Shown piece after piece: positions 36,307 to 45,503 of a stretch of 64,000 nucleotides of DNA. The notes below the pieces were generated by a model. The model made no database searches. It had not been told where the DNA came from and saw only the letters and a program-made list of their open reading frames with translations. The stretch lies in assembly GCA_016787755.1 (NCBI GenBank), contig JAEUUA010000023.1, positions 112,613 to 176,612 of the forward strand, in the 5' to 3' direction. The position numbers and the translations under genes were made by a program. The stretch is from Cyclobacteriaceae bacterium. GTDB taxonomy: Bacteria > Bacteroidota > Bacteroidia > Cytophagales > Cyclobacteriaceae. Each line of letters opens with the position of its first letter. The stretch's first letter is position 1.

Positions 36307-36903
36307 ATGAAAGTGAAGTTATTTTCTATCGGTCTGATCTTCGCTGTTGCAGGGTATAGCCAAACTCTCGATCAAAAACTTAGTAACGCTGCGCTTAGTT
36401 TAATTAACGATCAGGTTGTTTACGATCCAGCTTATTTCTCTATTCCCTATCCCAATGGAGATGTTCCAGCCAATAAAGGAGTATGCACCGATGTGGTGAT
36501 CCGTGCCTATCGAAAAGTAAACATTGATCTGCAAAAAGAAGTGCATGAAGATATGGTCGGTAACTTTTCAAGCTACCCTCAATTATGGAGACTTAAGAAA
36601 ACAGATAAAAATATCGACCACCGCAGAGTACCCAATCTTATGACCTACTTTGGGCGCCATGGAATTACAAAACCAATAACCCGCAAGGCTGAAGATTATG
36701 TACCGGGCGATATTGTATGTTGGAATTTGGGTGGAGCTACTACTCACATCGGGATTGTTGTTAATAAAAAATCATCGGATGGTGAGCGGTATCAGATCGT
36801 TCATAATATCGGAGGTGGGCAAGTGATGGCCGACTGCCTCTTCCAATTCAAAATCATTGGTCATTACTCATATCCCAAACAAACAAGCAATTCCGCCAAC
36901 TGA
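36307..36903 (+). CDS. DUF1287 protein, exported (YijF-like)
   Basis: From the ATG at 36307 the protein has 198 residues and a signal peptide ending near AGYSQ (residue 19). An upstream TTG at 36265 is possible but would bury the signal. DUF1287 belongs to the NlpC/P60-like Cys-His fold. The likely catalytic Cys is in GVCTDVVIRAYR, with a His in ATTHIGIVV and a second His in QIVHNIGGG. It is probably a periplasmic cell-wall or peptide-modifying enzyme. It follows the metallo-hydrolase gene by 58 nt. Confidence 0.86.
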   Translation: MKVKLFSIGLIFAVAGYSQTLDQKLSNAALSLINDQVVYDPAYFSIPYPNGDVPANKGVCTDVVIRAYRKVNIDLQKEVHEDMVGNFSSYPQLWRLKKTDKNIDHRRVPNLMTYFGRHGITKPITRKAEDYVPGDIVCWNLGGATTHIGIVVNKKSSDGERYQIVHNIGGGQVMADCLFQFKIIGHYSYPKQTSNSAN

Positions 36904-36905
36904 AT

Positions 36906-37247
36906 TTACTTTTTCTTCTTACTCGCTTTAGCTTTCTTATTGAAATCCAATGAGAGGGATATCCAATAGTCGAAATCTTTCTTTGACCTTATACCGCTTT
37001 CATCAATCAGCACATAGCCAATCATCGGTCGCTTAGTAAAATCCATGGTGCGGCACCCTGTTTTTTCTACTGCTTCCTCATGCAAGGCGGGATCAATGCG
37101 ACACATTAACTCATCTTTAATAATTCCCACACACATTTTACCGTTGTACATAAACGTGAGTCCGCCCATCATCTCTTTTTCAACTACATTACGCAGTTCG
37201 GAAAACCGTTCACGAATCCTGTTTGCAAGTTTTTCGGAATAGGCCAT
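36906..37247 (-). CDS. TfoX N-terminal domain protein
   Basis: This 113-residue protein matches the TfoX/Sxy N-terminal domain: MAYSEKLANRIRERF, then EKEMMGGLTFMYNGKMCVGI and a C-terminal lysine-rich tail. In Gammaproteobacteria TfoX regulates competence, but single-domain copies are widespread and their role in Bacteroidota is unknown. It converges with the DUF1287 gene, with 2 nt between stops, and lies about 20 nt upstream of the large BNR-repeat gene on the same strand. Confidence 0.85.
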   Translation of the reverse strand: MAYSEKLANRIRERFSELRNVVEKEMMGGLTFMYNGKMCVGIIKDELMCRIDPALHEEAVEKTGCRTMDFTKRPMIGYVLIDESGIRSKKDFDYWISLSLDFNKKAKASKKKK

Positions 37248-37267
37248 GGTTAATAAATTGATTTACC

Positions 37268-40200
37268 TTAATTCAGCACTGGGTTCTTCTTTATCATAAC
37301 CACCTCCACACCTTTTTCTTTCGCCAGGTTGTTAACCCGATCTACATTTCTATCAATCGTGCTGCGCAGGCGGCTCAGTTCCTCGTCTACTAATTTAGTA
37401 AGCCCTTGCCGAACCTCCTCGCCTTGCTCCGTAGGCCGGAAATCACCCTGCGCCTGCTCTACCATTAAATGCGCCAGTCGATTGTTCATTTTAATACCGT
37501 AGTTAAGTGGGTCTTGTACGCTTCGATTTTTGGTTTGGTGAATATTATTTTCGTGCGTAGTAAGTTCCTCTTCAAATTGTTTTACCAAATCAGACAATGA
37601 TTTGTATTGTGGATCACTACCGATTTTACTTTTCAAAAACCCCAGATCTTCTTTTATTTTCCGGATATCAATCACACCCTGATTAGCCTCACTTACTTTA
37701 TCGCGCACCTTTACCAGAAAATCAAATTGCGCCTGTAAGTCTTCTTGCGTAGAAGGAACGCGCGGATCTTTTAGAATTTCAAATTCTTGTTCGCTTACAT
37801 TTCCGTTGGCAGTTAGGCGCACTTTATATTTGCCCGGTACCGCCTTTGGGCCAAGATTTGGCGAACCATAATACACCATGCCCGGAAATGTTGTATAACC
37901 CGGATAGCGCATGTCCCACACAAATCGATTGCCTCCGCTCTTTACAGTTAGCTGTTCGCGACCTTTACCCTTTGTACTGAATGTACTGATGATCGTTCCA
38001 GATGATTCTAACATTTCCAGTTTAATTTCTGCTTTCTCATCAACATTCTTAACAAAGTAATGCACCAATACACCCCCGGGATGATTTTCGCCTTCCAACT
38101 TTCTATTGGCACCACGCCAACCCGATCCGCCCGGCATGCGATAGCTTGCCATCGGTTTATACAAAATAGTTTCTTTACTGCTGAGCTCTTTGCTGAGTTG
38201 ATGTAAGGGTGTTAAATCATCAATCATCCAAAAACTACGACCATGCGTAGCGGCAATCAGATTATCATTTTTTATAGCCAAGTCAGCAATGGGTACAGGC
38301 GGTAAGTTCATTTGAAACTTGCTCCAGCTTGCTCCATCATCAAATGAAATCCACATACCCTTTTCAGTTCCTGCATATAATAATCCTTGTCGCTTAGGGT
38401 CGGCTCGCACCACGCGCACAAACTCTTCTTTTGGAATCCCGTTCGTTATCAAGTTCCACGTTTTTCCGTAGTCTGTTGTTTTATATATGTACGGAGTATA
38501 ATCTCCAAACTTATAAGATGTTGCTACTGCATAGGCTCCCCCTTTCACAAATGGGTTTACGTCAATGCTATTCCACATATTATACTTTGGCGATGCAGAA
38601 GGAGTTACGTTTTTCCAATTCTTTCCACCATCGATGGTTACTTGAATTAATCCATCATCCGAACCCGTCCAGATTTCATCTTTCGTATATGGCGATTCTG
38701 CAATCACAAAAATGTTTGCATAATACTCGGCACCGGTATTGTCTTGTGTAATTGGCCCACCACTGGATTTAATTGTTTCAGGTTCGTTACGTGTTAAATC
38801 CGGACTGATGGCCGTCCAGCTTTGACCCCCATTGTCGGTTACATGCAAATAGTTTGAGCCTGCATACAATTTTTTTGGATCGTGATGACTGAATGTAAGG
38901 GGATAATTCCAGTTGAAACGATACTTCATTACTTCAGCTCCAGAACCAGCCGGAAGATCAGGCCACACATTGGTACTGCGTTCCTGTCCGTTATCTAGAT
39001 TATTCATGCTCATGTAGCCTTTGTAATCACTTCCGTAGATGATATTTGGGTTGGTTGGATCTGGTGCCAGGTGTGCACTTTCGCCAATAGGAAGAGCTTC
39101 CCAATCATTTTCGGAAATACTGCTGCTGTTGGTGCGATGCGGAATACGCACGCTGGTGTTATCCTGTTGTGCTCCCAGAATATTATAAGGAAAAGCATTG
39201 TCCGTGCTAACACGATAAAATTGGGCGGTGGGCTGATTGTGATACGTTGTCCAATTCTCACCGGCATCATTCGAAATCTGCGCCCCCCCATCATCGGCTA
39301 TAGCCATCCGTTGATTATTGTTCGGGTCGATCCACAAATCATGATGATCACCATGCGGTGCGTTTTTCAATTCAAACGTTTTGCCGCCATCTTTTGAAAC
39401 ACCATAGCTCACATTCATCACAAAGACTTTGTCTTCATTTTGTGAATCCGCATAAATGCGGCAATAATACCAGGCACGTTGCAGCAATGCCCGATCTTGA
39501 TTTACGCGCGCCCAGGTTTTCCCGGCATCATCCGAACGATACACACCCGGAGCCTCTGAGTTTTCAATGATAGCCCACACCCTATTTGTATTTACAGGCG
39601 ATACTGTCACGCCAATAATTCCATTCAATCCTTTGGGCATGCCCGGTTTATCCGAAAGATTTTCCCACGTATCACCCCCGTCCACACTTTTCCACAATTT
39701 TGAATCCGGCCCACCGCTATCCATGCGATATCCGTTGCGTTTCATGTTCCAGGTAGCGGCATATAAGATGCGTGGATTGTTAGGGTCGAAAATTAAATCT
39801 CCTGCCCCCGCAGTATCATTCATATATAAAACACGTTTCCAGGTTTGGCCTCCATCCACACTGCGATACACACCACGCATTTCATTGGGCTTCCAGAGAT
39901 TACCCATGGCTGCAACGTACACTACGTCAGGATTTTTTGGATGAACTCTGATTCTTGAAATATGACGTGAGTCCGACAGTCCGATATGTTTCCAACTGGT
40001 TCCTGCATCCGTTGATTTCCAAACACCCCAGCCGCTCGAAACATTATTGCGCACGGTTTGTTCGCCTTCACCCACATAAATAACATTCGGATCGCTCTCC
40101 GCAACAGCCACTGCACCAATCGAACCCCCAAAATATGCATCTGTAATATTGCTCCATGTTTGGCCGGCATCAGTCGTGCGCCATACGCCCCCGCCCACAG

Positions 40201-40405
40201 CTCCAAAATAATAGAGGTTCGGGTTATTCAGCACACCTGTAACCGTGCCTGAACGCCCACCGCGAAAAGGGCCCAACTCGCGCCAGGTCATTCCTGCATA
40301 GAGAGACGGATCAAAAGTAGTGGTTGATGTTGCCGCTGTTGATTTCTTCTGAGCAGACGAAACCGCAGCTATTAACCCAAAAAGAAAGAAGTATAAGAAG
40401 CGCAT
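37268..40405 (-). CDS. BNR/sortilin-like beta-propeller protein, paralogue 1
   Basis: This 1045-residue protein has a signal peptide ending near SSAQ (residue 19). Asp-box repeats (SxDxGxTW) recur through the first 730 residues, for example STDAGTSW, SVDGGQTW, SDDAGKTW, SNDAGENW, TTDYGKTW. They give one or two large propellers like VPS10/sortilin and xyloglucanase-type proteins. A beta-sandwich follows (about 790-890), then a coiled C-terminal segment (about 890-1020). Members may bind or cleave glycans or act as scaffolds. A second copy, about 16 residues longer, is encoded at 42210-45395 with the same layout. Confidence 0.82.
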   Translation of the reverse strand: MRFLYFFLFGLIAAVSSAQKKSTAATSTTTFDPSLYAGMTWRELGPFRGGRSGTVTGVLNNPNLYYFGAVGGGVWRTTDAGQTWSNITDAYFGGSIGAVAVAESDPNVIYVGEGEQTVRNNVSSGWGVWKSTDAGTSWKHIGLSDSRHISRIRVHPKNPDVVYVAAMGNLWKPNEMRGVYRSVDGGQTWKRVLYMNDTAGAGDLIFDPNNPRILYAATWNMKRNGYRMDSGGPDSKLWKSVDGGDTWENLSDKPGMPKGLNGIIGVTVSPVNTNRVWAIIENSEAPGVYRSDDAGKTWARVNQDRALLQRAWYYCRIYADSQNEDKVFVMNVSYGVSKDGGKTFELKNAPHGDHHDLWIDPNNNQRMAIADDGGAQISNDAGENWTTYHNQPTAQFYRVSTDNAFPYNILGAQQDNTSVRIPHRTNSSSISENDWEALPIGESAHLAPDPTNPNIIYGSDYKGYMSMNNLDNGQERSTNVWPDLPAGSGAEVMKYRFNWNYPLTFSHHDPKKLYAGSNYLHVTDNGGQSWTAISPDLTRNEPETIKSSGGPITQDNTGAEYYANIFVIAESPYTKDEIWTGSDDGLIQVTIDGGKNWKNVTPSASPKYNMWNSIDVNPFVKGGAYAVATSYKFGDYTPYIYKTTDYGKTWNLITNGIPKEEFVRVVRADPKRQGLLYAGTEKGMWISFDDGASWSKFQMNLPPVPIADLAIKNDNLIAATHGRSFWMIDDLTPLHQLSKELSSKETILYKPMASYRMPGGSGWRGANRKLEGENHPGGVLVHYFVKNVDEKAEIKLEMLESSGTIISTFSTKGKGREQLTVKSGGNRFVWDMRYPGYTTFPGMVYYGSPNLGPKAVPGKYKVRLTANGNVSEQEFEILKDPRVPSTQEDLQAQFDFLVKVRDKVSEANQGVIDIRKIKEDLGFLKSKIGSDPQYKSLSDLVKQFEEELTTHENNIHQTKNRSVQDPLNYGIKMNNRLAHLMVEQAQGDFRPTEQGEEVRQGLTKLVDEELSRLRSTIDRNVDRVNNLAKEKGVEVVMIKKNPVLN

Positions 40406-40529
40406 GAGATAAGTTTTAAATAACAGAATTACAAAAATAAAGTGAGCTTCCTGCCGATTTTATTCAAACGGACGGAGGCATTCCATACAGACCCAATTAC
40501 AAATCAAACAGTTTGTTTATATTTATCAC

Positions 40530-41108
40530 ATGGAGGATCAAACCATTTTTTCAGAGTACTTCTTTTATCGATTGCTTATCAATACCGTTTTTATGGTGGT
40601 GTTAATTCGGTTCGTCTATTATCAAACCTATCATAAGAAAGACTCCTTCTTCACATTTTTCCTGCTGAACTTTATGGTGTTTCTGCTTTCCTTCATGCTG
40701 GAAAAAGCAAAAGCATTTAATTCTATTGGCAGCGCGTTCGGTTTGCTGGCCGCTTTTTCACTCCTTCGGTTTCGCACGGAAACTATCACCATTAAGGACA
40801 TGACTTACCTGTTTATTATTATGGCAGTTGGCCTGATCAACTCGATTATGAAAGGAAGTTACCTGGAAATTATGAGCATCAATGCAGTAATTGCGGCAGG
40901 AGTGTTTGTTGTGGATGGCAATGTGCTGATGCGCAATCAAAAAATGAAATTGGTTGAGTATGATATAATGGCAAACATTAAGCCTGATCAACATGCAATA
41001 CTGTTGGCTGACTTGCGGGAGAGGACCGGGCTTGATATTCGAAAAACCACTATTGAAGAAATTGATCTGGTGAAAAACAGGGTTGTTATCAAAATCTATT
41101 ACTATTAA
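40530..41108 (+). CDS. DUF4956 membrane protein
   Basis: The protein of 192 residues has four predicted membrane helices in its first 130 residues, with the family segment FGLLAAFSLLRFRTETITIKDMTYLF, then a soluble tail with an alpha/beta ferredoxin-like pattern (RTGLDIRKTTIEEID). DUF4956 genes often sit beside CotH-type kinases and VTC-domain polyphosphate polymerases in bacteria. Here the next gene, 3 nt downstream, looks CotH-like, but no VTC gene is in the window. A role in polyphosphate or cell-envelope handling is possible. Confidence 0.85.
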   Translation: MEDQTIFSEYFFYRLLINTVFMVVLIRFVYYQTYHKKDSFFTFFLLNFMVFLLSFMLEKAKAFNSIGSAFGLLAAFSLLRFRTETITIKDMTYLFIIMAVGLINSIMKGSYLEIMSINAVIAAGVFVVDGNVLMRNQKMKLVEYDIMANIKPDQHAILLADLRERTGLDIRKTTIEEIDLVKNRVVIKIYYY

Positions 41109-41111
41109 ATT

Positions 41112-42125
41112 TTGAGAAAACTATTTGCCATAATGCTACTTTGTGGATATGGCTTTGTTGCTCGTTCACAAAAAGCAGATGTTCCGCCCCTTTTTCAACA
41201 GCAAGATCCTTTAGCCTTACAGATAGCCTTCTCCATTAGAGAAGTAAAGAAAAGCAAAGTTGACTCGGTTTTTTTTCATTCTTCGATAAAATTTAAAGTC
41301 GAGGATGCCTGGGATTCTATTCCTATGGAAATACGAGCACGGGGTAACTTTAGAAGGAGGAATTGTTTTTTCCCTCCCCTAAGACTCAGAATGAATAAAA
41401 AGGATTCCGAGAAAACAATCTTTGAAGGGAACAAAAGTTTTAAATTGGTTTTGCCCTGTCAAACTGTTAAGTCGGGATGGGACTTAATCATGAAAGAATA
41501 TCTTTGTTATAAGCTACTTGAGCCTCTCACACCTTACTATTTTCATACCAGACTTACTTACATTACGCTCACCAATACGAGTGGGAAAAACCCTAAACCC
41601 TATTCCGTTATTGGTTTTATAATTGAAGATGATGATTTGATTGCGCATCGCTTTGATGGCAAAGTTGTTGAAAAGAGAATTCACCCCTTACAATTAAATG
41701 ATACCGCTGCAGTTGTTCTTGATTTGTTTCAATACATGATTGCTAATACCGATTGGTCCTCTTATGGACAGCATAACATGAAGGTGATTCGGGCACGAGC
41801 GAGTAATGTTCCCTTGGCATACGATTTTGACATGGCTGGATTGGTTAGCGCCCCTTACGCAACCGTAAATGAAAATCTTTCTATCCGCTCGGTTAAAGAA
41901 CGATTGTACCGTGGATTTTGTCGCAATGAGTCAGTAGTGCAATATGTAAGATCGGAATATATTAAAAATGAACCAATCATTATGAAAGTTATTGACGACC
42001 ATAAATCGTACTTTACTGACGCTGATTTTAAAGGAATAAAAAAATTCATTAATGAATTTTTTGAAGGGATCAAAAATGACAGATCATTTTCTGATGCAAT
42101 CTTGTTTCCGTGCAGGAAAGACTAA
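41112..42125 (+). CDS. CotH-like exported protein
   Basis: This 337-residue protein starts with TTG three bases after the DUF4956 stop, with a signal peptide ending near ARSQ (residue 20). The pattern resembles CotH spore-coat kinases: an RARGNFRRR segment near 76, FKLVLP, a helical part with YMIANTDWSSYGQHN near 210, and the metal-binding-like YDFDMAGLV near 238. These resemble the kinase-like N-D and DFD positions. The similarity is distant, so the call is tentative. The gene pair DUF4956-CotH is recurrent in bacteria. The secreted location fits modification of an envelope polymer or protein. Confidence 0.6.
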   Translation: MRKLFAIMLLCGYGFVARSQKADVPPLFQQQDPLALQIAFSIREVKKSKVDSVFFHSSIKFKVEDAWDSIPMEIRARGNFRRRNCFFPPLRLRMNKKDSEKTIFEGNKSFKLVLPCQTVKSGWDLIMKEYLCYKLLEPLTPYYFHTRLTYITLTNTSGKNPKPYSVIGFIIEDDDLIAHRFDGKVVEKRIHPLQLNDTAAVVLDLFQYMIANTDWSSYGQHNMKVIRARASNVPLAYDFDMAGLVSAPYATVNENLSIRSVKERLYRGFCRNESVVQYVRSEYIKNEPIIMKVIDDHKSYFTDADFKGIKKFINEFFEGIKNDRSFSDAILFPCRKD

Positions 42126-42149
42126 ACCTTAAATTAAGAGATGTGCAAA

Positions 42150-42190
42150 AAACAAAGGCACGAGCCACTTAGAATAGTGACTTCGTGCCT
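42150..42190 (-). terminator. Hairpin terminator after BNR paralogue 2
   Basis: AGGCACGA at 42156-42163 pairs with TCGTGCCT at 42183-42190, extended by CACT/AGTG across a small internal loop. On the minus strand the hairpin is followed by a T-rich tract (the A-run at 42147-42155), so it should end the leftward BNR transcript that stops at 42210. Confidence 0.6.
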
Positions 42191-42209
42191 CTATAGTTAA
42201 TACTTCAGT

Positions 42210-45200
42210 TTAATTATTAATGATCGTTTCTTTCTTTTCCGTATTCACAGCCGGTAAATTCTTTTCTTTAAATTTTTGATTGTAGTCACGAATATCCTTT
42301 TCAATCAGAATATTCATTTGCTGCTTATACTTTGTCCAGGTGGCGTTAACATCCATGGCGCGATCTTGTACACCTTTTGTTAACCGCGGATCATGTGTAT
42401 CGGCTACCCCACGCAGCTGCAAAAATTCTGAGTTCAATTTATTAGGAAAATTAATTACGTCCTGGAAATTTTTGCTTCGGGGTTCAATTAAATTCTTCTC
42501 CCATTCTTCAATTTTCTTAAGAATATCCTTTCCATTTTCAATCAGATCTTTTGCATCAGGATTACTCATTAAGGATTCGTTTAAAGTTTCAATTTGTTTT
42601 TTCACTTGCCGCATGTTGTTGACTGAATTGTGTAGCTCATTAAACTTTTCTCCACTTTGTTTTAGAAACTCTTGTTGAGCCGTCCACTCTGCAGCTGTGG
42701 CGGTAACTTTTGGATCGGAGATAATCTCTAACTCAGTTTCTGAGGATTGTCCTTTAAAGGTGACGCGGGCCTTGTATTTACCTGGAGCCACACGATAGCC
42801 GCTGTAGTCACCATATACATAAACACCTTGCACTCCTGTAAGGCTTTCCGTGCGAAAATCCCATGCAAATCGATTTACTCCTGCTTCCGCAGGAATTGTT
42901 TGTGGTGCTGAAGGCCCCCCTGGCCAAGGTTTGAAATTTTCATCTTTTTTGTTGGTGTACTTCCTAATCAATTTTCCATCGGCTCCCAAAATCTCCAGTG
43001 TTACTTTATTGGTATCGGCCTTTTCCTTCAGATAATAATCCAACGCCACCCCGTTAGCAGGATTGCGACCTAAGCCCGGGATATCGCCAAAGTATTCTGG
43101 AATGGTTACTGACGATAACCGATAGGTTGGTTTAGGTGTAAATAATTTTACGGTTGATGGGAATGAGCCTTTCGATTGTTGAATGGCAGCCAGGTCATCT
43201 AAAATCCAAAAAGCACGCCCTGCTGTAGCCGCAATCAAATCATTGTCTTTTATAATTAAATCAGTTACAGGAACGATGGGCAAATTCAACTGAAACTTAC
43301 TGAATGAACTCCCGCCATTCGTTGATAAATAAAATCCACGCTCCGATCCTGCATACAACAAGTCTTTTACTTTTTTATCCTCACGTATCACTTTGATGAA
43401 GTCATCCACTTCAACGCCCCCACCAATCTTCGTCCACGTTTTACCGTAATCAGTAGATTTATACGTCATATTCGAATAATCATTAAACTTATAGCGCGAT
43501 GCAGTAATATAAACCGTTCCTTTATCGTGTGGCGATACTTCAATAGAATGAATCATTGCTTCTGGCATACCGGCTGGCGTAATATTGGCCCATGTCTTTC
43601 CTCCATCTTTAGTTAATTGTACATAGCCACAATCGCTACCCGTATAAATCACACCGCGTTCATGCGGAGATTCAATCACATAATAAATCGTGTTATAATT
43701 TTCGCCCCCTGCTCCTTCATTTGTAATAGGCCCTCCACTTGTGTTTTGTTTTGTAGTGTCGTTGCGTGTTAAGTCTGGGCTAATTACTTCCCAACTAAAT
43801 CCGCCATTGGTGCTTTTAAACAGAACATTACCGGCATGATACAATACTTTTGAATCATGTGGTGAATTTATTAACGGTGCATTCCAGTTGAAACGATATT
43901 TCATTTCGCGTGGCTTAAATCCTAGATTAGTAGCTGGATATTCCTGAATGTCCTTAACCTCTCCTGTGCGCGTATCTAGTACATCAATAATGCCCTGATA
44001 GCAACCTCCGTATAACAATTCTGGATTCGAAGGATCATTAAATGCAATCCACGCACTTTCGCAACCTGGACCGTTGAACCAATCTTTCTCAGTGATTCCA
44101 TAACTTCCGTTTCTGCTTGGGATGGCGACTGATGAATTATCTTGTTGCCCACCATATACCCAATACGGAAAACGATTGTCAACATTTACCCGATAAAATT
44201 GTGCGGTAGCCTGGTTGTTCAGTGGCGACCATGATCGGCCCGTGTTAAAACTAATTTCACCCCCGCCATCATCGGCCAACGCCATCGTGCTATTTGTTTT
44301 GGGATTGATCCATAAATCATGGGTATCGCCATGGCCTACACGCAACGTTGAAAAAGTTTTTCCACCATCAATAGAGCGTGTCATGGGTGCATTCAATACA
44401 TAGACAACATCTTCATTAATAGGATCTGGAAATACTTCCATATAATACCAACTGCGCGCGGTTATTGTGTGATCGCTTGTCATGTGATTCCACTTTTTAC
44501 CGCCATCATCCGAACGATACAATCCGGCTTTTGATTTTTCGGCCTCGATAATTGAATACACCCGATTCGGATTGGCGCGCGAAACCGCAACCCCTATTTT
44601 TCCCATTTCTTTGGGAAGACCTTCTATAATTTTTGTCCATGTATCACCACCGTCTGTTGATTTCCAAATCGCGGAACCCGGACCACCGCTCTCCACTTTC
44701 CACGGATATCTTCTGTGCTGCCAGGTTGCCGCATAAATTATTCGTGGATTTGTCATATCCATATTTAGTGAAGAGACACCCGTGTTCTCATCTACATATA
44801 ATGTTTTCTTCCAGGTGGCTCCGCCATCAACTGATTTATAAACACCCCGATCTGAACTTGGACCATGCACAGCACCCTGCGCTCCTACCAATACAATGTC
44901 TGGATTATTAGGATGAATTGCGATCTCAGAAATGTGACGCGTTTTTTCCAAACCAATATTTTTCCAGGTCTTCCCACCATCGGTTGACTTATAAACACCA
45001 TCGCCATACGAAGTCATTACTCCGCGCACGGCATGCTCACCGGTACCTACATAAATTACATTAGGATCGCTTTCGCAGATCGCGATTTCTCCAATAGAAC
45101 CAACTTTAAAAAATCCGTCTGAAATATTCTTCCAGGTAATACCGGCATCGTCTGTCTTCGCTATTCCACCGCCTGTGTACCCAACATAATACACATTGTC

Positions 45201-45395
45201 ATTTCCAATAACTCCCGAAATTGCATTAGCCCGACCCCCGCGGAACGGTCCAATGTTTCGCCACTTCAACCCTTTAAAGTTGGCAGCATCTAAGGCGCTT
45301 GTTGTTTGTGGTTCTGTTTTTGATTTAGATTTTTGCGCTGTCACGGGAATTATTCCAAACAATGCCAGCAACAGAATGCAGGATAATTTTTTCAT
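42210..45395 (-). CDS. BNR/sortilin-like beta-propeller protein, paralogue 2
   Basis: This 1061-residue paralogue of the protein encoded at 37268-40405 has the same order: signal peptide (ending near VTAQ, residue 21), a start block GLKWRNIGPFRGGRANAI, Asp-box propeller repeats (STDGGKTW, SVDGGATW, SDDGGKKW, STDYGKTW, STNGGSSF), a beta-sandwich and a coiled C-terminus rich in Lys and Glu. The two genes face the same way and flank the opposite-strand DUF4956-CotH pair, so they probably arose by duplication, with the pair inserted or retained between them. Substrate unknown; likely periplasmic or surface. Confidence 0.82.
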   Translation of the reverse strand: MKKLSCILLLALFGIIPVTAQKSKSKTEPQTTSALDAANFKGLKWRNIGPFRGGRANAISGVIGNDNVYYVGYTGGGIAKTDDAGITWKNISDGFFKVGSIGEIAICESDPNVIYVGTGEHAVRGVMTSYGDGVYKSTDGGKTWKNIGLEKTRHISEIAIHPNNPDIVLVGAQGAVHGPSSDRGVYKSVDGGATWKKTLYVDENTGVSSLNMDMTNPRIIYAATWQHRRYPWKVESGGPGSAIWKSTDGGDTWTKIIEGLPKEMGKIGVAVSRANPNRVYSIIEAEKSKAGLYRSDDGGKKWNHMTSDHTITARSWYYMEVFPDPINEDVVYVLNAPMTRSIDGGKTFSTLRVGHGDTHDLWINPKTNSTMALADDGGGEISFNTGRSWSPLNNQATAQFYRVNVDNRFPYWVYGGQQDNSSVAIPSRNGSYGITEKDWFNGPGCESAWIAFNDPSNPELLYGGCYQGIIDVLDTRTGEVKDIQEYPATNLGFKPREMKYRFNWNAPLINSPHDSKVLYHAGNVLFKSTNGGFSWEVISPDLTRNDTTKQNTSGGPITNEGAGGENYNTIYYVIESPHERGVIYTGSDCGYVQLTKDGGKTWANITPAGMPEAMIHSIEVSPHDKGTVYITASRYKFNDYSNMTYKSTDYGKTWTKIGGGVEVDDFIKVIREDKKVKDLLYAGSERGFYLSTNGGSSFSKFQLNLPIVPVTDLIIKDNDLIAATAGRAFWILDDLAAIQQSKGSFPSTVKLFTPKPTYRLSSVTIPEYFGDIPGLGRNPANGVALDYYLKEKADTNKVTLEILGADGKLIRKYTNKKDENFKPWPGGPSAPQTIPAEAGVNRFAWDFRTESLTGVQGVYVYGDYSGYRVAPGKYKARVTFKGQSSETELEIISDPKVTATAAEWTAQQEFLKQSGEKFNELHNSVNNMRQVKKQIETLNESLMSNPDAKDLIENGKDILKKIEEWEKNLIEPRSKNFQDVINFPNKLNSEFLQLRGVADTHDPRLTKGVQDRAMDVNATWTKYKQQMNILIEKDIRDYNQKFKEKNLPAVNTEKKETIINN

Positions 45396-45503
45396 AGGAG
45401 TTAGTTTAGTGCAGCTAAGTAAGGAAAAAGTATAGAAAATCGCAGACGATTTTACAGGGAGGGTAAAGTATTAAACTACCTGGAGCGGGTTAGAATGAGA
45501 TGA

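Noticed and set aside
37268..45395. Many open frames antisense to the two BNR genes and to other long genes.
   Set aside because: They are shadows of strong coding frames, with no signal peptides or families of their own.
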